From positions 124,001 to 188,000 of the forward strand of contig CAKOGZ010000076.1 of the NCBI GenBank assembly GCA_934045905.1: DNA of 64,000 nt. The letters run 5' to 3'. A model generated the notes under the pieces. It saw only the letters and a program-made list of their open reading frames with translations. It was not told the origin of the DNA and searched no databases. The stretch is from Leuctra nigra (taxonomy: Eukaryota > Arthropoda > Insecta > Plecoptera > Leuctridae). Within the stretch, counting starts at the first letter, position 1. Each line of letters opens with the position of its first letter. Below are positions 38,498 through 46,114 of the stretch, one piece after another. The translations under genes were made by a program, and so were the position numbers.

Positions 38498-38569
38498 GGT
38501 TCTGTGGTGTAGTGGTATCACGTCTGCTTTACACGCAGAAGGTCTCCGGTTCGATCCCGGGCAGAACCT
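38498..38569 (+). tRNA. tRNA-Val (TAC)
   Basis: 72 nt including the discriminator base. Acceptor stem GGTTCTG/CAGAACC, D arm 'TGGTGTAGTGGTATCA', anticodon stem TCTGC/GCAGA with loop TTTACAC (anticodon UAC), T arm 'CCGGTTCGATCCCGG'. A pol III terminator-like T run follows at 38575-38579. CCA is not encoded. Strongly similar to metazoan nuclear tRNA-Val genes. No intron. Confidence 0.93.
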
Positions 38570-40053
38570 GCCCCTTTTTATTTTACCAGTATGGACGTCA
38601 CTGTACACGAGGGTTAGTTCTCACATCGTACACGAGGGCGTCACTGTACACGTGGGTTAGTACGGTCTCACATTGTACAGGTTTAGTACGGACGTCACTG
38701 TCGACGGGGGTAGTAGTGTAGTGTATTAGTGTATCAGGTACCTACGTAGTAGGTGTACCTAAGGTATACCTAATGAGTCCGGTCGGGGCAGGTCGACCCT
38801 GGTCTACCTACCTACCAGTCACGTGACCGAGTCTATACATCTCGCTCTCAATGCTGGACTCCCCCGGACCGGGTAGGGGGGTAAATCAGACCGAGATCGA
38901 GTCGTATACATCTCCTAAGATTCGCTCTATGAGTCATAGATCCATCTACGTCACAGCATACAGCGAGCGAGTCGACTGTACCATCCGCTCTATGTCATAC
39001 ATCCATACGTCACATCATACAGCGAGCGAGTCGACTGTACCATCCGCTCTATGTCATACATCCATACGTCACATCATACAGCGAGCGAGTCGACTGTACC
39101 ATCCGCTCTATGTCATACATCCATCTACGTCACATAATACATTCACCGAGTCGCTAGCCTCCCTAGCCTTCTAGTGCTAGGTGTCACGTGACCGAGTCTA
39201 TACATCTCTCTCTCAGTGTTGGACTCCCCCGGACCGGGTAGGGGTCTGAGACCGAGTCAAGTTCGCTCCGATTGAATTCAGTTGAACACTTAGCACATTG
39301 GCAGACCTACGAGATTCGCTCTATGAGTCATACATCCATATGCTCGTAGCTCTACGTCACACAGCGAGCGAGTCGACTGTACCGTTTACGTCACACCATA
39401 CATCTCTCTAGTCGTCCTACCCTTCCAAGTGCTGGACTCCGCTCAGATTCATACGTCAGAGGTCCATACGTCATAGGGTGGGAGTGTATGAGATTCAGAC
39501 CCTACAGACCGAGTCTTGATCGCTCTGCTCGAGCTTGATCGCTTAAACTCATCCTGTCTCAAATTCCTGACCATCTCCAAAGCTCAGATTCAGATACTAC
39601 TACGTCAGAGGTCCATACGTCAGACGGAGATTCAGACCCTACGTCAGAGGTACAATAGCTCGAGTGTGTAGACCATACGTCAGACTACGTCAGAGGTCCA
39701 TACGTCAGAGGGGTGGGAGTTATGAGATTCAGACACCTAAGATCGCTCTAGCTCGAGCTTGATCGAGCTCAGATTCGATACACTACGTCAGAGCTACTAG
39801 GTAATACCCAAACACGTGACGAGATACAGGAGCGTCATCAGAGTCGGATTATACCCGAGTAACAATCATATCTTCAGAGTCGGATTATACCCGAGAACAA
39901 TCGTATCTTCAGAGTGGGATTATACCCGCAAGTATATAACGCACCTACGTGAGATATCCGTTAGTTTCCGACTGGGTATACCTGTGAAGTTACGAGACTC
40001 TGATCCAAGGCACACATCAACCCGCATTATACAGTCTACCATCTGACACTACG
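38570..40053. repeat. 1.5-kb repeat-rich region without genes
   Basis: Contains 'ggacgtcactgtacacgagggttagt' repeats (38593-38705), two copies of a 'gtcacgtgaccgagtctata' element ending in 'ggactcccccggaccgggta' (38817-38879 and 39182-39234), a 59-bp tandem repeat, 'ctcgagcttgatcg' and ACGTCAGAG units (39430-39800), 'cagagt(c/g)ggattatacccg' units (39835-39930) and a TATATAA at 39933-39939 that should drive the HAD gene. ORFs across it are translations of repeats and not genes. Confidence 0.75.
38961..39137 (+). repeat. 59-bp tandem repeat, three copies
   Basis: Copies start at 38961, 39020 and 39079 with 'cagcgagcgagtcgactgta', each containing 'catccatacgtcacatcata'. The array lies between two direct copies of the 'ggactcccccggaccgggta' element. 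Confidence 0.85.
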
Positions 40054-41316
40054 ATGGCTTACAACACTCGGTGTAGAATGCGTAGTCGAGTGGAACAGGC
40101 GTGTTTCTTTTTCGACCTGGACAACACACTTGCGATCTACCATGTACCATCTCTACAAGCATGTTTGATGAGCGCTACTCTTCGTACGCTTGGGGATGTC
40201 CACGGAACTGTTACGCTAGACACGACGCTCAATGGAATCGGAGTGATTATCGACCGTAGAAGGGGTGAGATCATCAAACCAACCTCGAACAAGCCACTGT
40301 CGTCAGTTAAAGAGACGAGTTCATTTAGTGGTGAGAACTCGGGTTCCCAACTGTGTTCCGACGTCATCTCTTCATACTCGAAGTTTGATCGTTATTCATA
40401 CGAGAAGATGATGACTCTGGATGATATACTTAGGGTCATTAACAGTTTCATCATTGCACCTAGCCGATACGTGAATGATGTATTTATTACGTGTGACAAC
40501 TTTGATGCTATCCTACCTGCCATATACATGGCTTGCCTCAAGGCACAAAAGGATCGAGCTGCATTAGTACCCGAGTTCAAATCGCAACATCCAGAGGTGG
40601 TGTTTGCAGATGTGCTGGCTGCGTTTCAATTATCGCTCAAGAAGCTGTGGGATTGTGAGGATATCGGCGAGTTCGTGCACCCCACTACACCGGCTCTACG
40701 TGAAAAGTTGTACCAACTGCGACAGATGCATACGCTTGGGATCATTACCAGTTCACCGAAAGAGTATGCCAAAAAGGTGTTGGATTATACCTTTCCTGAA
40801 TGGAAGACGCTGTTCACACTTGTCATTACGAATACCGACAAGACGATGTTCTTTTACAATCGCTACCATGGAGAACATATGAAGATGGTGGATGACGGAC
40901 CGATGTACACTGGTGGTGATTGGAACACGTATAAAACAACGTTTGAGCTCCCACACATGGTCTACACGGGCGATCATCCCTCTCAAGATGTGTATTGTCC
41001 GAAACATGACGCTGCGGGGATTGTGACGTATGGTATTACATACGGGGACCATGATCTTGTGAGTGGTGCCATGGCTGTACATGCTCAGGGTATGGAAACG
41101 AGTGTTGAGAATATCGATTACGATCGCTCATTGTACAAGTACTATAGTGGACTGAATCTTTCTCTAGTGTATATTTCGTATCCGGGTAAAACTGGTTGTT
41201 TGACGTGTAACAAGTTGCCACCTAATATGAAATGTCAATATTGTTGTGACACCCTTCTGGGGAATGAGCAAATGTTTGATCGACTCTTGAGAAAAAGCAG
41301 GCTCCCTAAAATATAA
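40054..41316 (+). CDS. HAD-superfamily phosphatase-like protein (catalytic form)
   Basis: 420 residues. HAD motif I 'FFFDLDNTLA' (about residues 18-27, nucleophile Asp then Asp+2), motif II 'LGIITSSP' and a motif IV-like 'YTGDHPSQDVY' (about 305-315). All acidic residues expected for a Mg-dependent phosphatase are present. A cysteine-rich C-terminal segment 'CLTCNKLPP...CQYCC' is additional. Naldaviruses have one HAD core protein, 38K (Ac98), needed for nucleocapsid assembly; this could be it, or an accessory phosphatase, since it lies in an accessory island and has a paralogue 1.3 kb away. TATATAA at 39933 is a likely early promoter. Confidence 0.8.
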   Translation: MAYNTRCRMRSRVEQACFFFDLDNTLAIYHVPSLQACLMSATLRTLGDVHGTVTLDTTLNGIGVIIDRRRGEIIKPTSNKPLSSVKETSSFSGENSGSQLCSDVISSYSKFDRYSYEKMMTLDDILRVINSFIIAPSRYVNDVFITCDNFDAILPAIYMACLKAQKDRAALVPEFKSQHPEVVFADVLAAFQLSLKKLWDCEDIGEFVHPTTPALREKLYQLRQMHTLGIITSSPKEYAKKVLDYTFPEWKTLFTLVITNTDKTMFFYNRYHGEHMKMVDDGPMYTGGDWNTYKTTFELPHMVYTGDHPSQDVYCPKHDAAGIVTYGITYGDHDLVSGAMAVHAQGMETSVENIDYDRSLYKYYSGLNLSLVYISYPGKTGCLTCNKLPPNMKCQYCCDTLLGNEQMFDRLLRKSRLPKI

Positions 41317-41649
41317 ATGTTTAATATTTACAAGGTCAAAGTACAGTTACACACTGTATAAATGACAATGATGTCGCACGCATTTAGACGGCTCGCTTAT
41401 CAATGCGTTACACAGAGCGTTTAAAGGTGTGGTGTATAATATACGGTGTATGTATGGAGCCTATGTATGTATAATCCAGGTATGGAGCCTTGTATAATAA
41501 CCATGTAATAAACCAACTTACTCGACGCGTGTCTTACACTTTACCCATCTTCCAATCCCATTCCTCCTCGCAAGGTACAACGTCATGCGCCACAACCATG
41601 GATCGTACACGTCATATGTAAGATATCCAGTCTTAACCCAACCCTCATT
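41317..41649. other. Spacer between HAD and BIR genes
   Basis: Has 'tgtatggagcctatgtatgtataatcc' repeats at 41452-41495 and 'gtaataaacc' at about 41506-41515 as polyadenylation signal. No gene and no clear TATA-CAGT seen. Confidence 0.4.
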
Positions 41650-42375
41650 ATGAGTTGTACTATTGATTTCGAGACGGTGGCTGATGGGGACGATAGTCGT
41701 GTTGTGAAGGAAATTGCCGTTGTTGACAACGTAACCAAAAAAACAAAGCAGTGGATTTTAGAAAATGACTCGTACGGTGAACGAAGTCCGTCGATTCTAG
41801 TCTTTGATGACGCTAGTGACACTAAGTTTACTGGTTTCACGTACGCAAACTGTAGAGCTAGAGATGAAGCATTAAAAAGCATGGTGTTCACTCACTGTAT
41901 GGATTATAAACTAAAATACACCAGAGGCAGAGCAAATGTGAAATATTTGGACACCATTTTCTGGAACGTCATTGATTTGAATGAGTTCGAGTATGACTCG
42001 TCACCATCATTTCCATACGAGGAGATAAAGTGTTACGTACATGGTGTGCATATTGGTTTTGCGGGTGAAATGTGCTCTCTGAAAAGTGCAATGAAGCTGT
42101 CACGGTGGTGTGTTGCAAACAGTGAAAAAACCGACATGTTGCAACTGGAACCAAGATTGAAATCATTTGCATCGTTCCCGAATGACAACGTCACCGCACG
42201 CGACTTGGCCGAGGCTGGGTTTTATTACACGTTTCAAGACGACAAAGTTGCCTGTCCATCATGCGGTATCGTGATGCATAAATGGTTGCCTCAAGACTTC
42301 CCGTTTTACGAACATAAACACTGGAGTCCTGATTGCATGTTCATTCGCGATACTCAATTGCGAACGTCTCTGTGA
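41650..42375 (+). CDS. BIR-domain protein (IAP-like, no RING)
   Basis: 241 residues. The C-terminal ~70 residues are a baculovirus IAP repeat: 'RLKSFASFP', 'LAEAGFYYT', 'DKVACPSCG', 'WLPQDFPFYEHKHWSPDC', which give the CxxC...H...C zinc site. IAPs block caspases or their activators. There is a single BIR at the C-terminus and no RING, unlike typical viral IAP-3, while RING proteins are encoded separately nearby. The N-terminal ~165 residues contain no recognisable second BIR. Anti-apoptotic function is inferred from the domain only. Confidence 0.82.
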   Translation: MSCTIDFETVADGDDSRVVKEIAVVDNVTKKTKQWILENDSYGERSPSILVFDDASDTKFTGFTYANCRARDEALKSMVFTHCMDYKLKYTRGRANVKYLDTIFWNVIDLNEFEYDSSPSFPYEEIKCYVHGVHIGFAGEMCSLKSAMKLSRWCVANSEKTDMLQLEPRLKSFASFPNDNVTARDLAEAGFYYTFQDDKVACPSCGIVMHKWLPQDFPFYEHKHWSPDCMFIRDTQLRTSL

Positions 42376-42632
42376 GGTCTGATCTTTGCTCTGACGTAGG
42401 TTGCTCGTGGAAATACCCAGCGTGTGACGAGAGCCAGTTAATCGCTCGGCTTAACGCGTCAGGGAGGTGATAACATACATCGTTCGAACCTGTAAGCTCA
42501 TGCATGTTTGACGTGGGATTATAGATTCCTATGTGACGTGCTGGTTTGACGTAGGATTACAAGTACTTTGCGAGTATATAAACCATCCCACCACCACCAC
42601 ACACTAGTGAGATTTTACTGTCTTCACGTAAC
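42376..42632. promoter_or_regulatory. Upstream region of second HAD gene, with dispersed repeat and TATA box
   Basis: Contains a copy of the tRNA-flanking arm 'ctcgtggaaatacccagcg' (about 42404-42422), TGACGTAGG motifs and a TATA box 'gagtatataaacc' at 42573-42585. Leader to ATG 42633 about 30-50 nt. Confidence 0.55.
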
Positions 42633-43583
42633 ATGCCGAGTTCATCTCCTACTTCAAGTAACATACCGCCTACTTCAAGTAACATGTCGAGTTATATGTC
42701 TCTACCGACGGCTGATACGGGTTTCAAGTGTTTAATATTCGAGTTGGAACACACGATTGCGATCTACAAGAAGAGACCTATACAAACACTCTTGACGACC
42801 ACCATTCTTGGGAAGCTTTACCATCTCTACGGAGCTGTTACATCACACACCTCGGATCATGAAGTTGGTCGCGTCATTGACTACGAAAGGGGCGTCGTTG
42901 TGGAACCTACCGGATGGGTTGTTGGGTTTTCACAACAGGGTCCTGGCATAAAGGAGTTTCTCTACACGGGTGTCCAACCGAAGGGTATGTTCGTTACCTG
43001 CGACATATTTGAGGCTATCCTACCTGGCATCTATATGGGTTGCCTAGAAGCACAAAGGAATAATATCGAACTGGCCGACCACACACCAAAGGACGTGTAT
43101 GAAGATGTGATGTTGGCGTTTCAAGAATCGTTCAAGAAGCTGTGGGAGTGTGAGAATTTTGCCGATTACTTGTACCCCACTACACCGAGTCTACGCGCAA
43201 ATTTGGGTGCACTGCGAGACACACATATGATTGGTATCATTACGAGTCCATCAAAACTAGCACTCTTCAAGCATCCAGATCTCGCGTTTGAGCGGCACAG
43301 GAAGTATTGCGACAAGGTGTTGGATCATCTCTTTCCCGAGTGGCGTACGTTTTTCCATTTTGTCGTTACGAACGAGGGAGACCGTCCAGTCGTCATACCC
43401 AAGGAGAACGAGCTGTCTGTCATCTACACGGGTAGTTGCGTGAAGCGACCTGCTACCGTCAAGTATTATATTACTGGTGACGACTCTGATAATCTTGTAC
43501 GTCGGTCCATGTCCAAGCTTGGTTTCGAGGTCCGGGAGCGTGTTGAAGATATCAATTATAATAATGCATTGTATGACGTGTAA
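42633..43583 (+). CDS. HAD-like protein with degenerate catalytic site
   Basis: 316 residues. Clearly paralogous to the 40054 gene: 'AILPGIYMGCLEAQ' against 'AILPAIYMACLKAQ', 'FKKLWECENF' against 'LKKLWDCEDI', and 'MIGIITSPSK' against 'LGIITSSPKE'. In motif I the two aspartates of 'DLDNT' are both glutamates ('ELEHT'), so the nucleophile is lost and the protein is probably not a phosphatase. 'ITGDDSDN' keeps part of motif IV. The cysteine-rich tail is missing. The N-terminus has a 'PTSSNMSS' repeat. It may have a binding or regulatory role. Confidence 0.8.
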   Translation: MPSSSPTSSNIPPTSSNMSSYMSLPTADTGFKCLIFELEHTIAIYKKRPIQTLLTTTILGKLYHLYGAVTSHTSDHEVGRVIDYERGVVVEPTGWVVGFSQQGPGIKEFLYTGVQPKGMFVTCDIFEAILPGIYMGCLEAQRNNIELADHTPKDVYEDVMLAFQESFKKLWECENFADYLYPTTPSLRANLGALRDTHMIGIITSPSKLALFKHPDLAFERHRKYCDKVLDHLFPEWRTFFHFVVTNEGDRPVVIPKENELSVIYTGSCVKRPATVKYYITGDDSDNLVRRSMSKLGFEVRERVEDINYNNALYDV

Positions 43584-43966
43584 CTTGTTCAGTCTGATGA
43601 CGTGTAATATACTTGGTGATGCTTGTGGTAGTAACTGTATATTTGGTGCCTAGGGTACCTAGTGTAATGACGTGAATATGTATTGTACGTTAACCTGTAA
43701 TGAAGAGCATTGGATATTTGTATCCCGAGCATTAACGCTCGTCTGATATACAATAAACACACTTGAACTTAATCATGTATTCTTAACCTCGATCCTGTGC
43801 AATCCATAGTCTCGGTATAGAGTCACATGTGCAATCCTAGACCGTGAGATGTGTGTGAGTCTATCTGACTTGATCGCCATGTGACGTAGACTATCCACTG
43901 AACGTAGTTCCGATATTCTCTACTAGAGTGAGCACTGAACGCGAGAGAGAGTGACAACAGTAGACG

Positions 43967-44160
43967 TATATTGTCATGTGACGTAGACTGTATATTGATT
44001 TAAAAAAAGAAGGACTCCTGAGGTTTGAACTCGGAGACAAGAGGCCGGTATAAGTCGCCTTGTAACATACTCCAAAAGTCCTTCTGGTAGATGGTCAGAT
44101 TTAAACAATCAATATACAGTCTACATCACAATATACAGTCTACGTCACATGACAATATAA
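43967..44160. repeat. Inverted repeat enclosing the tRNA-like element
   Basis: Left arm 43967-44004 ('tatattgtcatgtgacgtag' then 'actgtatattga'..'tttaaa') and right arm 44101-44160 are reverse complements. The right arm has a 3-bp insertion and an extra 19-bp duplication ('atcacaatatacagtctac'). The enclosed segment is ~96 bp. Confidence 0.8.
44009..44084 (-). tRNA. tRNA-like element, degenerate or non-canonical
   Basis: 76 nt on the minus strand with a perfect 7-bp acceptor-like stem (GAAGGAC/GTCCTTC), a T-arm/B-box-like 'GAGTTCAAACCTC' and a run of seven T right after the 3' end on the minus strand (44002-44008), as in RNA polymerase III genes. The length is exactly tRNA-like. The D arm and anticodon arm do not fold well: the stem AGGC/GCCT leaves an 11-nt loop around 'CTTATAC', and the T stem needs a bulged A. 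It may be a decayed tRNA or a virus-specific tRNA-like transcript. Confidence 0.5.
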
Positions 44161-44393
44161 CGTCACAGCAAGCGAAAGGAACGCTAGAGTCATTTTGGAA
44201 GAAAAAAACATCAGTTGTTGACTTCAGTCAAATTGTAATTAGAGAGAGTTGTATGTAGCAAGTCTGTGGTGTCAAGGAAAGCGAGGAGGTATAGGAACGC
44301 GAGAGAGAGTCACAACAGTCTACGTCACACGGATAGTCTACGTACAGTCTACGTCACATGGCGACATACAGTCTAGTAAGATAACAGGTGGGA

Positions 44394-44422
44394 TATAAAG
44401 ACGGTCTCAGACATTCAACAGT
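44394..44422 (+). promoter_or_regulatory. TATA-CAGT promoter of the LRR membrane protein
   Basis: TATAAAG 44394-44400 and CAGT 44419-44422, 25 bp apart, with ATG at 44470 (leader ~50 nt). Confidence 0.65.
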
Positions 44423-44469
44423 AGTGTTATATCTCACAGTCTGACATACGATCTATACTCTGTGGAACA

Positions 44470-45849
44470 ATGTTACTGTTTAAACCGAGTATTGTTTTGA
44501 TGTGCGTGTGTATATTCGGAGGTATAGCGTTTGCTATGGGTTCAGATGAACCACCAGTGTTACCTTCAAAGTGTGAGCGGATTAAAGGAGGCAGCGTAGC
44601 GTGTCATAGAAATCCGTACTCGCACGAGCTCCATGTTGCGTCACGAGGAGAGTTACCTTTCTCGGTCCCTCCTTTGACGACGAGCTTGACTATCCTAACG
44701 GGGACCCTAACTGAAACCTCATCCCGAGTTTGGCTCACCACCATTCGATCCCTCATACTGTACAATCCCAAGGTATTGAACGGGACTGTGCTCAATACGA
44801 TTCCCAACCTTAGAGAACTGGTGGTCTATGAGAACGAGATGGTTTCGTTTACGTGGATCAACCACACACGTATACACGATATATCTCTGAAGAATGGACT
44901 CCTCTCGTATATCGTTCTAAACCTACCTCGTTTGAAAACCCTACAGTTGGACAATAACAACCTGGTGACTGTGGGTGAGATTATAGCACCGAGACTTAAA
45001 CTCCTCACGTTGACGGGAAATCCTATTACCGCCCTGGACGCAACCTTGTTTAGCGTACCAACCGTGACGTATTCTTGTATGAACCCACTGTTGATTCGAT
45101 TTACGAGGGATGAAACTGTACCCACTACGTCGAGTCTATCTACGTCACACCATACAACGAGTCTGTCTACGTCACACCAACCCAACGATACAACGAGTCT
45201 ATCTACCTCACACCCAACGAGGGAGGCGAGTCCATCACACTCAACGAGCGAGGAAACGAGTCCATCACACCCAACGAGCGAGGAAACGAGTCCATCTACG
45301 TCACAAGATACAGCGAGCGAGGAGGAAACGAGTCCATCATCACAGCATACAAGCGAGGAGGAAACTGTACCATCTACGTCACACCATACAACTGTACCAT
45401 CTACGTTGTATAGACCCAAGCGGTATAACCACGAATGGGACGAGGAGGAGGAAGATCATGAGAGTGAGCAAAACGAGTACACAAAATCACCCTACTGTAC
45501 TGTAGGTTGGAAAAGTCAACCTAATGTTCCCGTGTGTGAGGATCCTCGTCTGATAAATGTAGTGTTTTACTGTGACGAGTTTCCCAATGCTCGCAAGAGT
45601 GAGTATGACTATATCAAGATTAAAGGCGAGATGTATCGGATCGATTATGACGAGGTTTCATACCAAAATGCGACACTCGGTGTGGTTGGATTTATAGTTG
45701 TTGGCTCGATCAGTGTAATTACGATGACGCTAGTAACTCTCCATCGGGACTACATCAAGCGGAGAGCGAACAAGACACCGAGTCGACTAGACAGTGAACA
45801 AGGGATCGAGTTGGAACCGCTGACTGAACCTAGCTCTGACGTGGTGTAA
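44470..45849 (+). CDS. Membrane-anchored leucine-rich-repeat glycoprotein
   Basis: 459 residues: signal peptide (about 1-22, 'VLMCVCIFGGIAFA'), an N-terminal cysteine pair, about six LRRs ('IRSLILYNPKVL', 'LRELVVYENEM', 'LKTLQLDNNNL', 'LKLLTLTGNPI'), a mucin-like Ser/Thr/His-rich region (about 215-320; 'STSHHTTS', 'TSEETSPS'), a C-terminal cysteine-containing part ('SPYCTVG', 'VPVCEDP', 'VVFYCDEF') and one transmembrane helix ('GVVGFIVVGSISVITM') with a basic cytoplasmic tail. The architecture is that of a Toll/LRR cell-surface molecule without a TIR domain, so interference with Toll signalling or a cell-attachment role is possible. The mucin-like part is coded by ctACGTCAcacc units. Related to the secreted LRR gene at 26884. 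Confidence 0.85.
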   Translation: MLLFKPSIVLMCVCIFGGIAFAMGSDEPPVLPSKCERIKGGSVACHRNPYSHELHVASRGELPFSVPPLTTSLTILTGTLTETSSRVWLTTIRSLILYNPKVLNGTVLNTIPNLRELVVYENEMVSFTWINHTRIHDISLKNGLLSYIVLNLPRLKTLQLDNNNLVTVGEIIAPRLKLLTLTGNPITALDATLFSVPTVTYSCMNPLLIRFTRDETVPTTSSLSTSHHTTSLSTSHQPNDTTSLSTSHPTREASPSHSTSEETSPSHPTSEETSPSTSQDTASEEETSPSSQHTSEEETVPSTSHHTTVPSTLYRPKRYNHEWDEEEEDHESEQNEYTKSPYCTVGWKSQPNVPVCEDPRLINVVFYCDEFPNARKSEYDYIKIKGEMYRIDYDEVSYQNATLGVVGFIVVGSISVITMTLVTLHRDYIKRRANKTPSRLDSEQGIELEPLTEPSSDVV

Positions 45850-46114
45850 CGTGCATTATGCGTCACCTTTCGTCACGTATTGTGTATTTACATGTATAAC
45901 TTACTATGGTTGTGGATTAAGGTTGTGGGTTAATAAAATCATTGTATTGGATATATTTGTTATTTATTAATACCTATCCTCGTACAGAGTATTGATACCT
46001 CTCATACAGAGTATTAGCTACGTCACAGTACGAGGTACGTCAGACTCTACAGAGTTGATACCTCGTACAGAGTATTGATCCTACAGACATCTCTTGTGCC
46101 CACCATACCTGTCG
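45850..46114. other. Convergent spacer with polyadenylation signals and ACGTCA repeats
   Basis: Plus-strand 'taataaaatc' at 45931, and minus-strand AATAAA at about 45962-45967. 'cctcgtacagagtattgata' repeats three times at 45977-46078 around 'ctacgtcacagtacgaggtacgtcagac'. No gene seen. Confidence 0.5.

Larger units (their letters stand above)
43584..44469. other. 0.9-kb spacer with tRNA-like element and inverted repeat
   Basis: AATAAA at about 43752. GTGACGTAGACT motifs at 43880 and 43979, an inverted repeat around a tRNA-like element (43967-44160), a direct repeat 'aacgcgagagagagt.acaacagt' at about 43938-43961 and 44292-44315, more 'agtctacgtcaca' units at 44313-44360, then the promoter of the LRR membrane protein. 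No protein gene seen. Confidence 0.6.

Noticed and set aside
38851..39174. 107-residue plus-strand ORF
   Set aside because: It is a translation of the 59-bp tandem repeat and of spacer DNA, without domain or promoter.
45110..45505. Alternative frames of the Ser/Thr stalk of the LRR membrane protein
   Set aside because: Tandem repeat DNA is open in several frames; only the frame joined to signal peptide and transmembrane helix makes sense.
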